From Sipunculus nudus (taxonomy: Eukaryota > Annelida > Sipuncula > Golfingiida > Sipunculidae), in NCBI GenBank assembly GCA_026874595.1, contig CM049318.1:41832456-41896455 (forward strand): DNA of 64,000 nucleotides. The letters are read 5' to 3'. This document shows positions 10,490 through 20,994 of the stretch, piece after piece. The notes below the pieces were generated by a model. That model ran no database searches. It had not been told where the DNA came from and was given only the letters and a program-made list of their open reading frames with translations. Each line of letters opens with the position of its first letter. The stretch's first letter is position 1. A program made the translations under genes and the position numbers.

Positions 10490-11640
10490 AGTGACATTCC
10501 AACATATTGTGCCATGACGTCGATGTTTGCGAAGTAAGCGCAGTCAAGCAGCATCCTTATAGACTGAATCTAGAAAAGCAAAAGTATCAACAAGATGAAG
10601 TTCAATATTTGCTGGACAATGATTTTTTTTAACCTAGTAACAGAAACTGGAGTTCACCATGTATTCTTGTGCCAAAACCTGATGGAAGTTACCGTATGTG
10701 CACAGATTATAAAAAACTGAGTATCGATGATTGGAGTCGGTGGCTCCAGATATGTTTCCATGTTTGACTTGCTAAAAGGATTCTGGCAAGTTCCGCTGAC
10801 AGAACGAGCAAAAGAGGTGTCCGCATTTGCGGCGCCAAATGGACTGTACCAGTATAAAGTTATGCCGTTTGGCATGAAGAACTCGCCAACCACGTTCCAG
10901 CGCCTGATCCGTATGGTTGTCAAGGACATTCAGGGCTGCGACGCATATAGTGATGACCTCGCCGTGTACAGCGACACCTGAAAGAAACATCTACAAATTC
11001 TTCGCGACCTCTTTGAAAGACTCAGTGAAGCACTTCTGACGGTCAACTTAGTCAAATCTGAGTTTTGTCATGCACAAGTAACATTTTTGGGTCATATTGT
11101 AGGGCAGGGTCAAGTAACACTTGTTGATGCTAAAATAATTTTTAGTGCTATTTCTGCATTCCCTAGACTAGAAAACAAAAAGCAAATAATCCGTTTTCTT
11201 GGTATGGTTGGATACTACAGAAAGATTTGTCCAAATGTTTCTGCTGTAGCTGAACCTTTAACTAATTTGTTAAAGAAGAAACAAAAGTTTGTATGCAATG
11301 TTCAGTGTGAAAATGCATTTCAGAATTTGAAAGCAATTTTGCAAAATTTACTAGTTTTGGCAGCTCAAGACTTTTCTGTACCTTTTAAATTAGCTGTAGA
11401 CGCTTGTGATACTGCTGCTGGTGCTGTGTTGTTACATGAAGGTAGTGATGGCATATATAATCCGATTTGTTATTTTTTCTTCAAGAAAGTGTAAATGCAA
11501 ACCAAACAAAGAACTCCACTTTTGAAAAAGAATGTTTGGATTTGAATTTGGCATTGCAATATTTTGAAGTTTATGTTACTTCATCAGTCAAGCCTATCAT
11601 TGTCTTCAGTGTGACCGCAAAAAGACTTTCTCTTTTCTTA
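10490..11640 (+). pseudogene. Reverse transcriptase and RNase H region, multiply broken
   Basis: The N-terminal linker and fingers read in pieces: KQKYQQDEVQYLLDNDFF, a stop, then NWSSPCILVPKPDGSYRMC. After a frameshift come FDLLKGFWQVPLTERAKEV and QYKVMPFGMKNSPTTFQRL. The catalytic box is YSDD (the usual YxDD with S) at about 10950. A stop follows at 10979. Then come TFLGHIVGQGQV, RFLGMVGYYRKICPN and the tether. RNase H starts at FKLAVDACDTAAGAVLLHEG (catalytic D visible) and is frameshifted near 11490 before NSTFEKECLDLNLALQYFEV. The region runs straight into the polypurine tract. Confidence 0.88.
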
Positions 11641-11643
11641 CAG

Positions 11644-11652
11644 CAGGGGGAG
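11644..11652 (+). other. Polypurine tract (plus-strand primer site)
   Basis: CAGGGGGAG sits immediately before the 3' LTR start TGTTACAGG at 11653. This is the expected place for the plus-strand priming site. Confidence 0.7.
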
Positions 11653-11962
11653 TGTTACAGGTTTCTTTTTAATTGTGCGCAGAAGTGTTACATGTGTCTG
11701 TTGACATTCTGATTCGTGTAGCGCAGGCATAGTTCGTTGCTGTTGGAGCCTCGCTTGTTGGACGCTGGCTCGCGTGTTGGGTCTGGAGCGTAGAGACACA
11801 GCGCTCTTTGTTCTAGATGTTTCGGGACTGTTCATGTGCGTGTGTATTATTCTACGGAAATTTTCCATTTCTGGAATTTTCGGGTGAGAAGCTATAATTT
11901 AGGGGCTGTGTAGAACCAGCAGAAAGGAAAATACCAGCGAGCACTAAGAGTGTTACCTTCTC
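11653..11962 (+). repeat. 3' LTR, first part (5' of LINE insertion)
   Basis: Matches 8662-8968 of the left LTR along its whole length with scattered substitutions and small indels. It stops at GAGTGTTACCTTCTC, where the LINE inserted. The remainder continues at 19714. Confidence 0.88.
11948..11962. repeat. LINE target site duplication, left
   Basis: GAGTGTTACCTTCTC is repeated exactly at 19699-19713. One or two extra A residues could belong to it but merge with the poly-A tail. Confidence 0.92.
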
Positions 11963-12195
11963 GAGACTTCAGGTTTGCCTCCGGTGTTGGTAGGCAGCAC
12001 TCTTCACAGCTCTTAGTGTTTCATTGGATTATACCGCGAATAAGAACAAGTACGGATACCTAAAACACATTCGGATATTAATCGTGATCCTGGATTTTAT
12101 TATTTACTGCCCAATCGTGTATTATCGCAGTGCAAGACTATATACCTACAACGTTTAACTCCTCAAGACTGCAGCCCACGGGGGAGACTGCTAAC

Positions 12196-12837
12196 ATGGC
12201 TTCTCAGGACCCCGCCTTGGAGCCAGTATCAGTCACGCCGCTGTTCATACGTGGGACTCAGTTACCACAGACACCTGATAACTATATATCCACTTCTGGA
12301 TATATTCGAAAATTCTGCCGGACTTGGCAGCATGGACGGGGCACAGAGAATACCGGGCCTGTGGAGGCTCTACCCAACCTCAGAGCAGGCACGTGCACAC
12401 CTTCTTGTCAATGGTTTGCAGGTACGTGGCATTACTGTGTCACTACTTCCAGAGAACCCCTTTACTGCGAGGTATGAGGGCAACGAACAAGTAAGTGTTA
12501 CAAAACTTATTGTAAGTGACATTCCATTGTCATACAGTAATGTGGACATAATGAAAGCCCTTAAAAAACTAGGTTGTAAAGCCCGATCGGAGCTACTGAA
12601 TGAACGCGATCGGGACACCAACGTAAAGCTTACGCGCTGGAAAACGGGCCGACGTTTTGTGTATATTGAAACTCCCACCACGCCAATTGCCAAAACGGTG
12701 TCAATTGGTTTATTCAAAGTAAGTTTATACCATAAAGAACAAAAAGAGGCCCAAAAAAGGAAGAATGCAGTCTGTGGAAACTGCTTTGAAAGCGGCTACT
12801 ACAAAAGCGAATGCAAAAACAATACAAGTGACCCATG
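12196..12837 (+). pseudogene. LINE ORF1, N-terminal and middle part, frameshifted
   Basis: The likely start is MASQDPALEPVSV at 12196. The frame shifts near 12330 and continues as SMDGAQRIPGLWRLYPTSEQ. It then reads through an RRM-like region (VTKLIVSDIPLSYSNVDIM, ALKKLGCKARSELL, TGRRFVYIETPTTPI) to the first zinc knuckle, CGNCFESGYYKSEC. The knuckle should be CX2CX4HX4C, but the histidine is replaced by tyrosine. The frame is then cut by a foreign repeat at about 12838. In an active LINE this protein coats the RNA and acts as a chaperone. Confidence 0.82.
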
Positions 12838-13268
12838 GGTCATGACGCTCAGCTGCCAAGCATGACCTGTGACATCATGGACTGAGATTCACAACTTCCA
12901 GTCAAATTTTGAAGAACCAATTTGCCAGTTTGTTGAAAATTTTCTATGACAACAGAAATATATATCACCTATGTCTGGTTAAAACACAGTGAATTGATGG
13001 TCTGAGGAAAATGCATGATTGTTAAGCTATCAGGAACTATTCCAACAGCTTACTTGCAACCTGTCAGTCTCAAAGGAACACCACAAAGGGAAAATATAAG
13101 ATCAAAATATATAGCAAAAATCAAGGAAATACATGCAAGAATTATTGAGAAACAGGTGCTTCTGTATGAATTTTTATTCAATACAAGCCAACTGTACTGC
13201 ACTTTTATAAATGATGGTAATATTTATTCACAAAATATTTGACCCAATCCTTTACAAGATTACATAAA

Positions 13269-13466
13269 CAGGGGCGGATCCAGGATTTAGGAAAAGGGGG
13301 GGGGGGTCCAACCCAGGAGGACTTATGAAAATCCTAAAAAAAAGGTCATCACGTCTGGAAAAGGGGGGGTCCAGGCCGCAAAATTACGTCTAAAACCCCT
13401 TAAAAAAAGGTTGCTTCGGGTGAAAAAGGGGGGGTCCGGACCCCCCCCCCCCTGGATCCGCTTCTG
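13269..13466. mobile_element. 198-bp MITE with GGATCC-containing terminal inverted repeats
   Basis: Left end CAGGGGCGGATCCAGG, right end CCTGGATCCGCTTCTG (inverted). It is flanked by ATAAA at 13264-13268 and 13467-13471. The interior repeats a poly-G/GGTCC module three times (GGGGGGTCC followed by AAAACC or AAATCC spacers). It is too small to code and would depend on a transposase elsewhere. The superfamily is not obvious. Related ends occur at 3317-3512 and 50754-50865. Confidence 0.8.
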
Positions 13467-14479
13467 ATAAATATACATCCAACTGCATTCACTTTAACTG
13501 TTCTTGAGATAATATGATCAAAAGAAATTAAAAGATGGTTGCCTGGTGGCCATGTTGGACTTCTGACAAGTCTGAAATCAGACAACAAACATTCTCTAAA
13601 TCGGACCAAACATTAAAGAAAAATTACTGAAACTGCACTAAAGAAAGAATTTCTAAGGTGGCTAACTGGCAGACATTATGGATTTCTGACAAGTATGACA
13701 TTTGATATCCCACATTCTCCAATAAGAGACCAAACTTGGGCAAATTATCCAGTTATGAATGCCCAAAATAATTCAAAAGGCATGTCCAGGCCCTCATATC
13801 AGATTTATAGATATGCAATTGTTAAAAGTGTAAGTCCAATATTTTTTTATTATCACTCTGCTTTTCAATGGGGTCAGCAGGGTAGGTAAACTGCCAAACC
13901 TGAAAGAAAAGAAATGCAGAAAGCATGACTAAGAGTCTTGAAATAAAACAAAAAGCCATTCTAAATCAAGGTACACATCCACATATTATGAGAACAAACA
14001 CTTGCTTTTATATGTGGTGATATATATTAAAATATTCAGATATCTAGGAAACCAAGTTTATTGCTAGGACTTCATAAAATAAACTGCAAAATGTTCCCAT
14101 CATCTTATAAATCAATAGCTAAACCTTAATACTATACTCTCATAGTCTTAATGCCTGGCTGAAGCATTCTGACAACAGTGTTTTTGTTATGAAGTAACGA
14201 GGTACTTATCACTGAGCCTTATCACTTAATAGGCTGATAAAAAAGGGAGTCATATGTCACCAGTGTCACTCACAATTACAGCCACACAGGGAGATGTACC
14301 AGCTGGAGTGGGATGGTTATATATACAAGAAAAATAGAGATGGTCTATAAAATAAGTAATTGTGAACATCCCTGACCTATGACCTTGGCCTTTTGCCCAT
14401 ATATCAACTGGATTCTTTCTAAATGATGGGTAACTACTTACCACTTAAATCTGGTGTAATTACTTGACAACCAATGGGT

Positions 14480-15235
14480 GAATAACTTTGACCTGCAACC
14501 TTTAACCTGCTGACCAGCTGACCCCAAAATCAATAAGTTATTTATTCAAGCAAAAAGACCATTAATATGAAGTTTGAGTCAAACTGAGTGATGCATAGAT
14601 GTGGCATATGTGAAAGACTGAAGGTTTGGGTTGAACAGTTACACTTGAAATATGCTCACAAGCATTTAGAACAATTAAATATTGTGACCTTGACCTTTGA
14701 CTTTTTGACCTCAACATCAATAGGCTTCTTCCCTTATTGGTAGGTAAGCCATATATGACAGATGGAAGGTACAGTTTGAAAAGTTTGCCTGAAAATGACT
14801 CCACGCAAGAAGTGGGTGCTGTGAACTTGACCTTTGACCTCAAAATCAACAGGTCTTTTCCCCTGTTGGCAGAGAAGCGATATCAGTGCTGGAAGGTTTG
14901 GAATGGAAAGTCTAGCTTGAAATGTGTCCACAACCTTTTCAAAGAAGTGGATCCTGTGACCCTGACCTTTGACCTTATGACCTCAAAATCTATAGGATTC
15001 TTCTCCAACTTAGTAGGTGAGCTATATGTGAAATATCAAAGATTTGGGATGAAAGGGTTGGCTTAAAATGCATCCACAGGCTTTTCAAAGAAGAGGCTCC
15101 TGTGACCTTGACCTTTGACCTTCTGACCTAAAAAAAATTATGGTTCTTCCCCTGTTGGTAGGTGAGCTGTATTTGAAAGATGGAAGGTTTGGGATGAAAA
15201 TTTTGTCTCAAAGAGTTATTTCTGGGGGTGCAAAC
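14480..15235 (+). repeat. Tandem array, about 135-145-bp unit, with DR1-like TGACCTTTGACC
   Basis: Each unit reads GTGACC(T/C)TGACCTTTGACC, then a CTCAAAATC-like word, then CCCCTGTTGGTAGGTGAGC, then GATGGAAGGTTTGGGATG, then TTTTCAAAGAAG. The core motif is at about 14695, 14827, 14962 and 15106. A more diverged unit lies upstream near 14490. TGACCTTTGACC is the reverse of the AGGTCA-type direct repeat with one spacer that many nuclear receptors bind. The frames open here (about 60-110 codons) are repeat artefacts. Confidence 0.85.
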
Positions 15236-15466
15236 ACACCCCATAACTTCGAGAATATAGGTCGCAGTGACCTAATTTCAGGTTTGCAAGGAGATCTTTT
15301 TATAACCTTCAAGACTGCATAGGGTTCATGGCCCTAGCACCTACGGTTACGATTTGTGCCCTGCTAACGGACGGACGGCCGGCCGGACGGCCGGACGGAA
15401 GGACGACGGACAAAGACCCATGCATCGCTTTAGCCCAGCATGACTGAAAGTCAGCTGAGCTAATAA
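15236..15466 (+). repeat. Dispersed AGCTCAGCTGA-ended family, copy in LINE insert
   Basis: Contains AGGTCGCAGTGACCTAATTT, CAGGTTTGCAAGGAGA, GATTTGTGCCCTGCTAACGG, a GGACGG/CCGG-rich stretch, and finally GTCAGCTGAGCTAAT. The same order recurs near 24030-24600 and 55190-55380. Confidence 0.75.
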
Positions 15467-15468
15467 AA

Positions 15469-15839
15469 TGCTGAGTTTGCCGTGAGGAGGGGCACCGTGC
15501 CGGTGACTCGGCCTGCACACTACAAGCACTTGATACAACGAAGCTGACCCATAACAGTACTGTTACGCCCGTGGCTGTACACACAGAAATGACACAGGGG
15601 CAGAGCTGAACAGCCAACAGACGAGGAAACCAGAGCTGGCCGCCCCTCGCGGAAGGCCTAACAAAGCTCTAGGACGAGACGCAAGCGACTACTCGCGGGG
15701 ATCGTCAAATGACAGAGTGAAATGTGAGACAACCACAACAAACAAAAAGCGGCGAGCATCACAATCTCCGCCCGCTGCCGCACAAGAACAGAAACGGTAC
15801 AATAATAACAGCGGCCAGAGCGACGATGGTGACACTTGA
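15469..15839 (+). pseudogene. LINE ORF1, C-terminal part (second zinc knuckle and basic tail)
   Basis: Coding resumes right after the foreign insert with a second knuckle, whose first cysteine is at 15469. An in-frame TGA follows, then VCREEGHRAGDSAC. After a frameshift near 15600, a basic, low-complexity tail reads PRGRPNKALGRDASDYSRG, then NKKRRASQSPPAAAQEQKR. It ends at TGA 15837-15839, about 90 bp before ORF2. The shared reading logic on both sides of 12838-15468 shows that the intervening 2.6 kb is an insertion. Confidence 0.7.
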
Positions 15840-15928
15840 CACACGTTTTGACAGTTACCGCTGACTTCTTGGAATCAGATTTAGGAACTGGACTTGGACT
15901 ATGAATAATTAAACTATGATTTTATGAA

Positions 15929-18900
15929 ATGGCGCCTCTGAAAGTTCTAACGCTAAACTGCAACGGTTTGCGAAATAGATTGAAAAGACAAGGAATTTTT
16001 AGAAAACTGAAAATGGATAATGTGCATGTCGCATGTTTATAGGAAACCTTCTTAAACAAGCATTTACTGAAATATGCTGAAAGAGAACTCAATGGTAAAT
16101 TTTTGCATGTAGAAGGTACGAATAACAGCAAAGGAATTGCTAAATATCTACACAAAGCACTCTTAGACGAACTTTCAGATATGAAAACGGTAACTGAACG
16201 GGAACGTTTACTAGGGATAAGTTTTACCTACAAAAAAATACTTATTGTCTCTTTAATATATATGCTCCATGCAATGCCACAGCGAAAATTGAATTTTTAG
16301 ACAGGGTTAAATCCGTTATCAACAATACAACCACAAAAGGGGAATATGATCATGTGATTGTTGTAGGGGACTTCAACACTGTGTTATGTAACGATCTAGA
16401 TATTATTTTTGGTAATCCCCATGCTAAACGAGAATTAGCTGCTTTCAATGAATTCATAACTGATATTTCTATAAAAGATACTTGGCGCAAAAAACATTAA
16501 CACACTAAAGAATTTTCATGGTCTAGAAACAACCCTTTCGTAGCTCGCAGATTGGATTATGTTCTAATGGATGATGAGCTTACAAATTGTACTAAATCCG
16601 TGGGAATTATTAGATACCCCTTTTCGGATCATAAAGCAGTCCTGGCTGAAATAGACATTGACGGGGCACCTCGAGGCCCGTCGTATTGGAAATTCAATAA
16701 GTCATTCCTATACACAAAGAGTATGTCAACATGATTACCAAATTATTAGATGAGTTCCGGGACGGATATAAAGGTTTTCGGGATAATCCACAATAATCCA
16801 AAAAGAAAAAATAGAAAAAAAAACAAACCTTGTGAATAAATTACACAATACTGAGTGTCTTTTGGCTAATAATCCAAGCGATCCCGACCTAATTCGACAG
16901 GAAACAAATTTTCGTAAAGAACTGGACTTAATGGCTTCCTAAGAAGCCCGCAGTGCTCAAATCCGCTCCAAAGCTGCGTGGAGAGAGAAGGGTGAGAAAA
17001 TACTAAATATTTTCTCAGATTAAAAAAATCTCATGCGTCTAGAAAACTTATTTGAAGTCTAAAGACAACAGATGTCCGTATTATATCCGAGCAAAATGAC
17101 TTAATAGAGTAACAGAGCAATTATTTTAGTACTATATATAAGAAAAGGGAGGCTAGAAATCTTAATAAAACATTTGAAAATGTTGTTAAGGATATAGATA
17201 CGCCTAAATTGGATATCACTGATCGTGAGCAATGTGAGAGCAAAATTACCACAGATGAACTAAGCAGAAGACTTCATAAAATGAAAAATAACAGTAGTCC
17301 GGGACTAGACGGTCTGACTACAGAATTTTATAAATTCTTCTGGAGCAAAATAAAACACATTTTACAAAAGGTTTATGATCATGCATTTGTAAAAGGTGAA
17401 CTATCAGCGACTCAGAAACGCGGTATTATTACTCTAATACATAAAGGTAAGGACCTACCGGAGGACGTGCTTACTAACTGGCGCCCTATAACACTAACCA
17501 ATACCGATTACAAAATATTAGCGAAATAACTTGCTCTCAGGCTTGAAAGCATTTTACCAAAAATAATAAACTCAGACCAGGTGGGTTTTATGAAGGGCCG
17601 AAGTATTGCATCAGCCATCAGAATGATTGATGATATTAACTTATACTTAAATGATGATGATAAACCCGGGGCTCTTGTTGCGGTAGATTTTAGAAAAGCA
17701 TTTGATACTCTTTCCAAACAATTTATGATCAAGTCATTTCAGCACTTTGGTTTCGGAACGGACTTTGTAAAATGGCTAATAATTTTAAATGAGGATGCTA
17801 ATAATTGTATACAACATAATGGCTGGTTCTCAAAAAGTTTTCACATTAGAAAGAGGAGTAAGACAAAGATGTCCCCTCTCTCCGCTTACGTTTATAGTTG
17901 CAGTGGAATTGTTGGCTTGTAAAATACGGCAAAATAAAACCATAAAAGGAATCGACCTCCCACAAAGGCTATATGCGAGAAACAATATAAAAATCCTACA
18001 ATACGCCGACGACACCACCCTTTTCCTGCAAGACAAGAAGGACATCACAGAATCCTTAATTTTACTCAATGAGTTTGAAAGAATTGCAGGATTGCAAATA
18101 AATTTTTCCAAAACTGAAGCTTTATGGCTGGTTAGAAATAAGAAATGTCAAGACAGTTGCCGGTCTGAAGTGGCTACGTCACCCAGACAACGAAATAAAA
18201 ATACTTGGAGTCAGATTTAGTAACTGCAAATCAGCCTCTAACATCCAATCAAATTGGACAAGCAGAATGGAGAAAGCAATAACGGAGATTAAAAAATGGG
18301 AGAGACGCAATCTCTCTATCATGGGCAAAATACTCATCGCTAAAACATTTGTTATGTCGCAGTTTATATATTTAATGCAGTCATTATCAATGCCTGAAAA
18401 CATCGCCATCGAAAATATCATATTGAAAAAACGTTACAACAATAAAAGAGCTTTCGAAAAAGTGAAAAGAAACACGATGACTCTTGATTATGATTATGGA
18501 GGTCTAAAAGTCATTGATGTGAAAGTTATGCAGAAAGCGCTATTAATTAAATGGGTCAAATTGTTTACTGATCAATCTGAGGAAACCTGGAAAAATATTC
18601 CGGAATACTATTTCAATAAACTTGGTAGAAATAGAAGCGTTTTACAAGCAAACACCTTACCGAAAAATTTTTAAAATTTACATGTAATTAAAAACGAATT
18701 TTACCGTAACGTATTAAAAACGTGGCTTTTTACGCAAAAACGAGGGCCTGCAGACCCAGCTTCACCGGTGCTATGGAACAACACCGCCGTTACATATGGA
18801 GACATTCTTTTCTTTAACGACTGGGTACAGGGAGAGCTTATCTACTTCTCTGATATAGTACAAAATGGTCTTATCATGAGTTTTGAAGACGTGGTCAGAA

Positions 18901-19586
18901 AACTAGGCAACAGTCCAGCAAGAATGCTGGAGTATAATGTAGTACAGACGGCAGTTAAAAATTTTATACGCAGGAATGGTTCCCCAGTCTTCGAGCCACA
19001 AGATATTCAGTTTCAAAGCGTGCCAATTACAGCGCTTAATGTGAAATCTATTCGTAATTTAATAAAGCAGGATAACATCGTGACTCCCTACTCTGAAAAG
19101 TTCTGGCTAAATAAATATCCAAGTAGACGCCTAACATCAGCGGACTGGTATACAGCAAAGAACTGTTTTAAAGAGGTCAGGTTACAACTACTCCACTGGA
19201 AAATACTTCATAAAATATTTCCCACCAATGTGTTGCTACATAAAATGGGTATAAAGGACTCTATTAAATGTAGTTTTTGTGACGAAACAGACTACATTGA
19301 ACACTTTTTCTATTCATGTGGAAAACTTAAACATTTTTGGTTTGAAGTAGAAAGCAAAATTTCGGTAATAGCTGGCAAATGTGTCAAATTATCGGAAGCT
19401 GACGTAATACTCGGATACAAATGTGAAAATAATAGTGAGACCACATCAAAAGTCAATCACATTATTCTCAAAGTAAAAATGTGTATCAGTAAATTTAAAT
19501 ATGGCAATACAGGCAACCTGAAATTTGTCTTCGAAGTAGAAATGGAAAATAAAATTAAAACTTATTGTACATTGTACCACATGTAG
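15929..19586 (+). pseudogene. LINE ORF2: endonuclease, reverse transcriptase and C-terminal Cys domain, decayed
   Basis: It starts MAPLKVLTLNCNGLRNRLKR, the usual first strand of an apurinic-type endonuclease. A stop follows at 16040-16042 and a frameshift near 16250. The other endonuclease landmarks read in pieces: VVGDFNT, FSWSRNN, RRLDYVL and YPFSDHKAVLA. Reverse transcriptase begins about 17200 (KMKNNSSPGLDGLTTEF, NWRPITLTNTDYKILAK then a stop). It continues DQVGFMKGRS, VAVDFRKAFDTL, a frameshift near 17870, GVRQRCPLSP and the catalytic YADD (18002-18013). The C-terminal zinc motif CSFCDETDYIEHFFYSC lies near 19270-19320. At least six stops or shifts make it inactive. Confidence 0.9.
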
Positions 19587-19682
19587 TATCCTACGGTCCT
19601 AGGTTCTAGCTGTCGGAACCAGATCGGATCTATTTTGTAAAAGGCAGCTTTGAGCAAAAAACTGTGTAAAAAAAAAACTACC

Positions 19683-19698
19683 AAAAAAAAAAAAAAAA
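19683..19698 (+). other. LINE poly-A tail
   Basis: An uninterrupted A run follows ACTACC and directly precedes the right copy of the target duplication. Confidence 0.9.
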
Positions 19699-19713
19699 GA
19701 GTGTTACCTTCTC
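19699..19713. repeat. LINE target site duplication, right
   Basis: GAGTGTTACCTTCTC, identical to 11948-11962. Confidence 0.92.
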
Positions 19714-20012
19714 AGTTTTCGGACCTTACGGATAATTGCAGTGGTGTCAGATATTTAACGGACTTAATACAGATTTAATATGGACTGTCTCCAGTTTGCC
19801 TTTAGTTTATTACTATTTACCCGGATTATTGGTTTTAAAGGACTCTTGTTGAGCTGTGACAGTGGTGGTATCCAGAATCAAAGCCTAGGACCGGGACACT
19901 CTGGTACTGTGCATGTTTAATGTTGTACTGTGTAATTGTTTTTATTTAGTTTATTGTAATGTTAGGATTGTTCTCAGAATAAATTATAATCATTTGTTAA
20001 CAAAAAACCAAT
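19714..20012 (+). repeat. 3' LTR, second part (3' of LINE insertion)
   Basis: The LTR resumes with AGTTTTCGGACCTTACGG, then AATTGCAGTGGTGTCAGA, then TATTTAACGGACTTAATAC, matching 8969-9110 of the left LTR. Beyond about 19861 the left copy offers no match. An AATAAA signal (CAGAATAAATTATAATC) and a possible terminal TTAACA occur at 19975-20006. A TGGTATCC-like word at 19868 would suit a primer site, so part of this end may not be LTR. Confidence 0.7.
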
Positions 20013-20994
20013 GACTTCTTTATTCATTCTCTTTGACATTTCACGCTGCCTGGTTTTACAGAATCTGATTTTTTTTTATCTCCGTAACAAAATTTGTGCT
20101 GATCACGATTACGTGATGTGTTGTTAATACGTTTCGTAACAAAGTACACATTTATTTGTGCCCATTGTGGTACATTCAATAAAGAATTTGGGCACACATT
20201 CCTGGAATTTAATCTTTAAACGGAATTTAGAATTATTAAATACATTCTCACATTTTTTTTTCAATTATATCCTCTGGGATAATGTAGTCCAAAAAGTGCC
20301 ATCTAGTTTTTGTGTTGCATATATTTAGTATTTGATTATAACAAAATAGCAAGGCCATTTTCTCTTAGCTTTTCAAATGCTAATATGTAAAAAAAATTAG
20401 AAGAAAGTTCATGTTGCATTTGCTAAAAGTTTACAAAATTCAGCTGAGTGCTGTGACCCATGGGTCCATTGTTTTAATTTTATTATTCATTTGCTTTATA
20501 GTGATGGACAGTTTATAGAATCCCGTATGATAATATGCATACACCCATTGTGCATTTCTGAACAGTTGCAATTACCTAGCAACATATCCATTTTTAAAAT
20601 ACTTACTTATCGATGGGAAATCCACTTACTAAATAACATCACATGTATGATTTTAACTGATGTTGCACAAACAAGTAAAGTTCAGCTTAATGTAAAAGTA
20701 TTTGATAGGTGTACACCCTTGAACATTTGAATATTCTCCTTCAAAAGAGTTTATAAATTCAGCCTACAGAAAGTTATTTATTTTCTATTTTTATTTATTT
20801 GGAAAGAGCTGATTATTTATTGGTTTTGCATTTATATAGATGAAAATAAAAGCAGTGCTGTTAAATCAGACTTCAAGAGGGTGTAACATTCTTTTAAAGT
20901 GCCTCTAAAGCTCTAAGTATAAAAATGAAAATGTTTGAATTGAAAATAATTGAAGAAAAGAAAAATAAAAAAAAAGAGAAAAACTCATTTTTTT
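20013..20994. other. hAT-like element interior, right part
   Basis: AT-rich sequence with one open stretch of 79 codons (20491-20730, +) that shows no transposase motif. No other feature is visible. Confidence 0.4.

Larger units (their letters stand above)
12838..15468. mobile_element. Composite repeat inserted in LINE ORF1
   Basis: The left edge carries GACGCTCAGCTGCC and the right edge TCAGCTGAGCTAATAAAA, an inverted pair (GCTCAGCTG). The right end (15240-15465) matches the dispersed AGCTCAGCTGA-ended family. The interior holds a 198-bp MITE, unassigned sequence, and a tandem array of TGACCTTTGACC-bearing units. No protein-coding potential is apparent. Exact ends and a target duplication could not be fixed. 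The boundaries are inferred from where ORF1 stops and resumes. Confidence 0.65.
11963..19698 (+). mobile_element. L1/Tx1-like non-LTR retrotransposon (LINE), 5' complete, broken
   Basis: The element runs from GAGACTTCAGGTTTGCC at 11963 to a poly-A end at 19698 and is flanked by a 15-bp target duplication inside the 3' LTR of the gypsy element. It contains ORF1 (RNA-binding, zinc knuckles; 12196-12837 and 15469-15839) and ORF2 (endonuclease, reverse transcriptase, C-terminal Cys motif; 15929-19586). Without the foreign insert at about 12838-15468 it would be about 5.1 kb, a normal full length. The L1/Tx1-like placement comes from the NWRPITLTNTDYK block, QYADDTTLF and the C-terminal CSFC...H...C motif. 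Confidence 0.92.
8662..20012 (+). mobile_element. Gmr1-like Ty3/gypsy LTR retrotransposon, internally deleted and LINE-interrupted
   Basis: Visible order: LTR, gag (9168-9830), integrase C-terminal remnant (about 9832-10280), reverse transcriptase and RNase H (about 10490-11640), polypurine tract CAGGGGGAG (11644-11652), then a 3' LTR cut in two by a LINE. The integrase remnant lies upstream of reverse transcriptase and nothing follows RNase H before the LTR. This is the order known for Gmr1-like elements, unlike ordinary Ty3/gypsy. The protease and most of integrase are missing where gag runs directly into integrase. Stops and frameshifts are frequent, so it is inactive. The right boundary (19860-20012) is uncertain. 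Confidence 0.85.

Noticed and set aside
15347-15617. Minus-strand ORFs of 63-102 codons
   Set aside because: They overlap the GGACGG/CCGG-rich end of a dispersed repeat and LINE ORF1 on the opposite strand.
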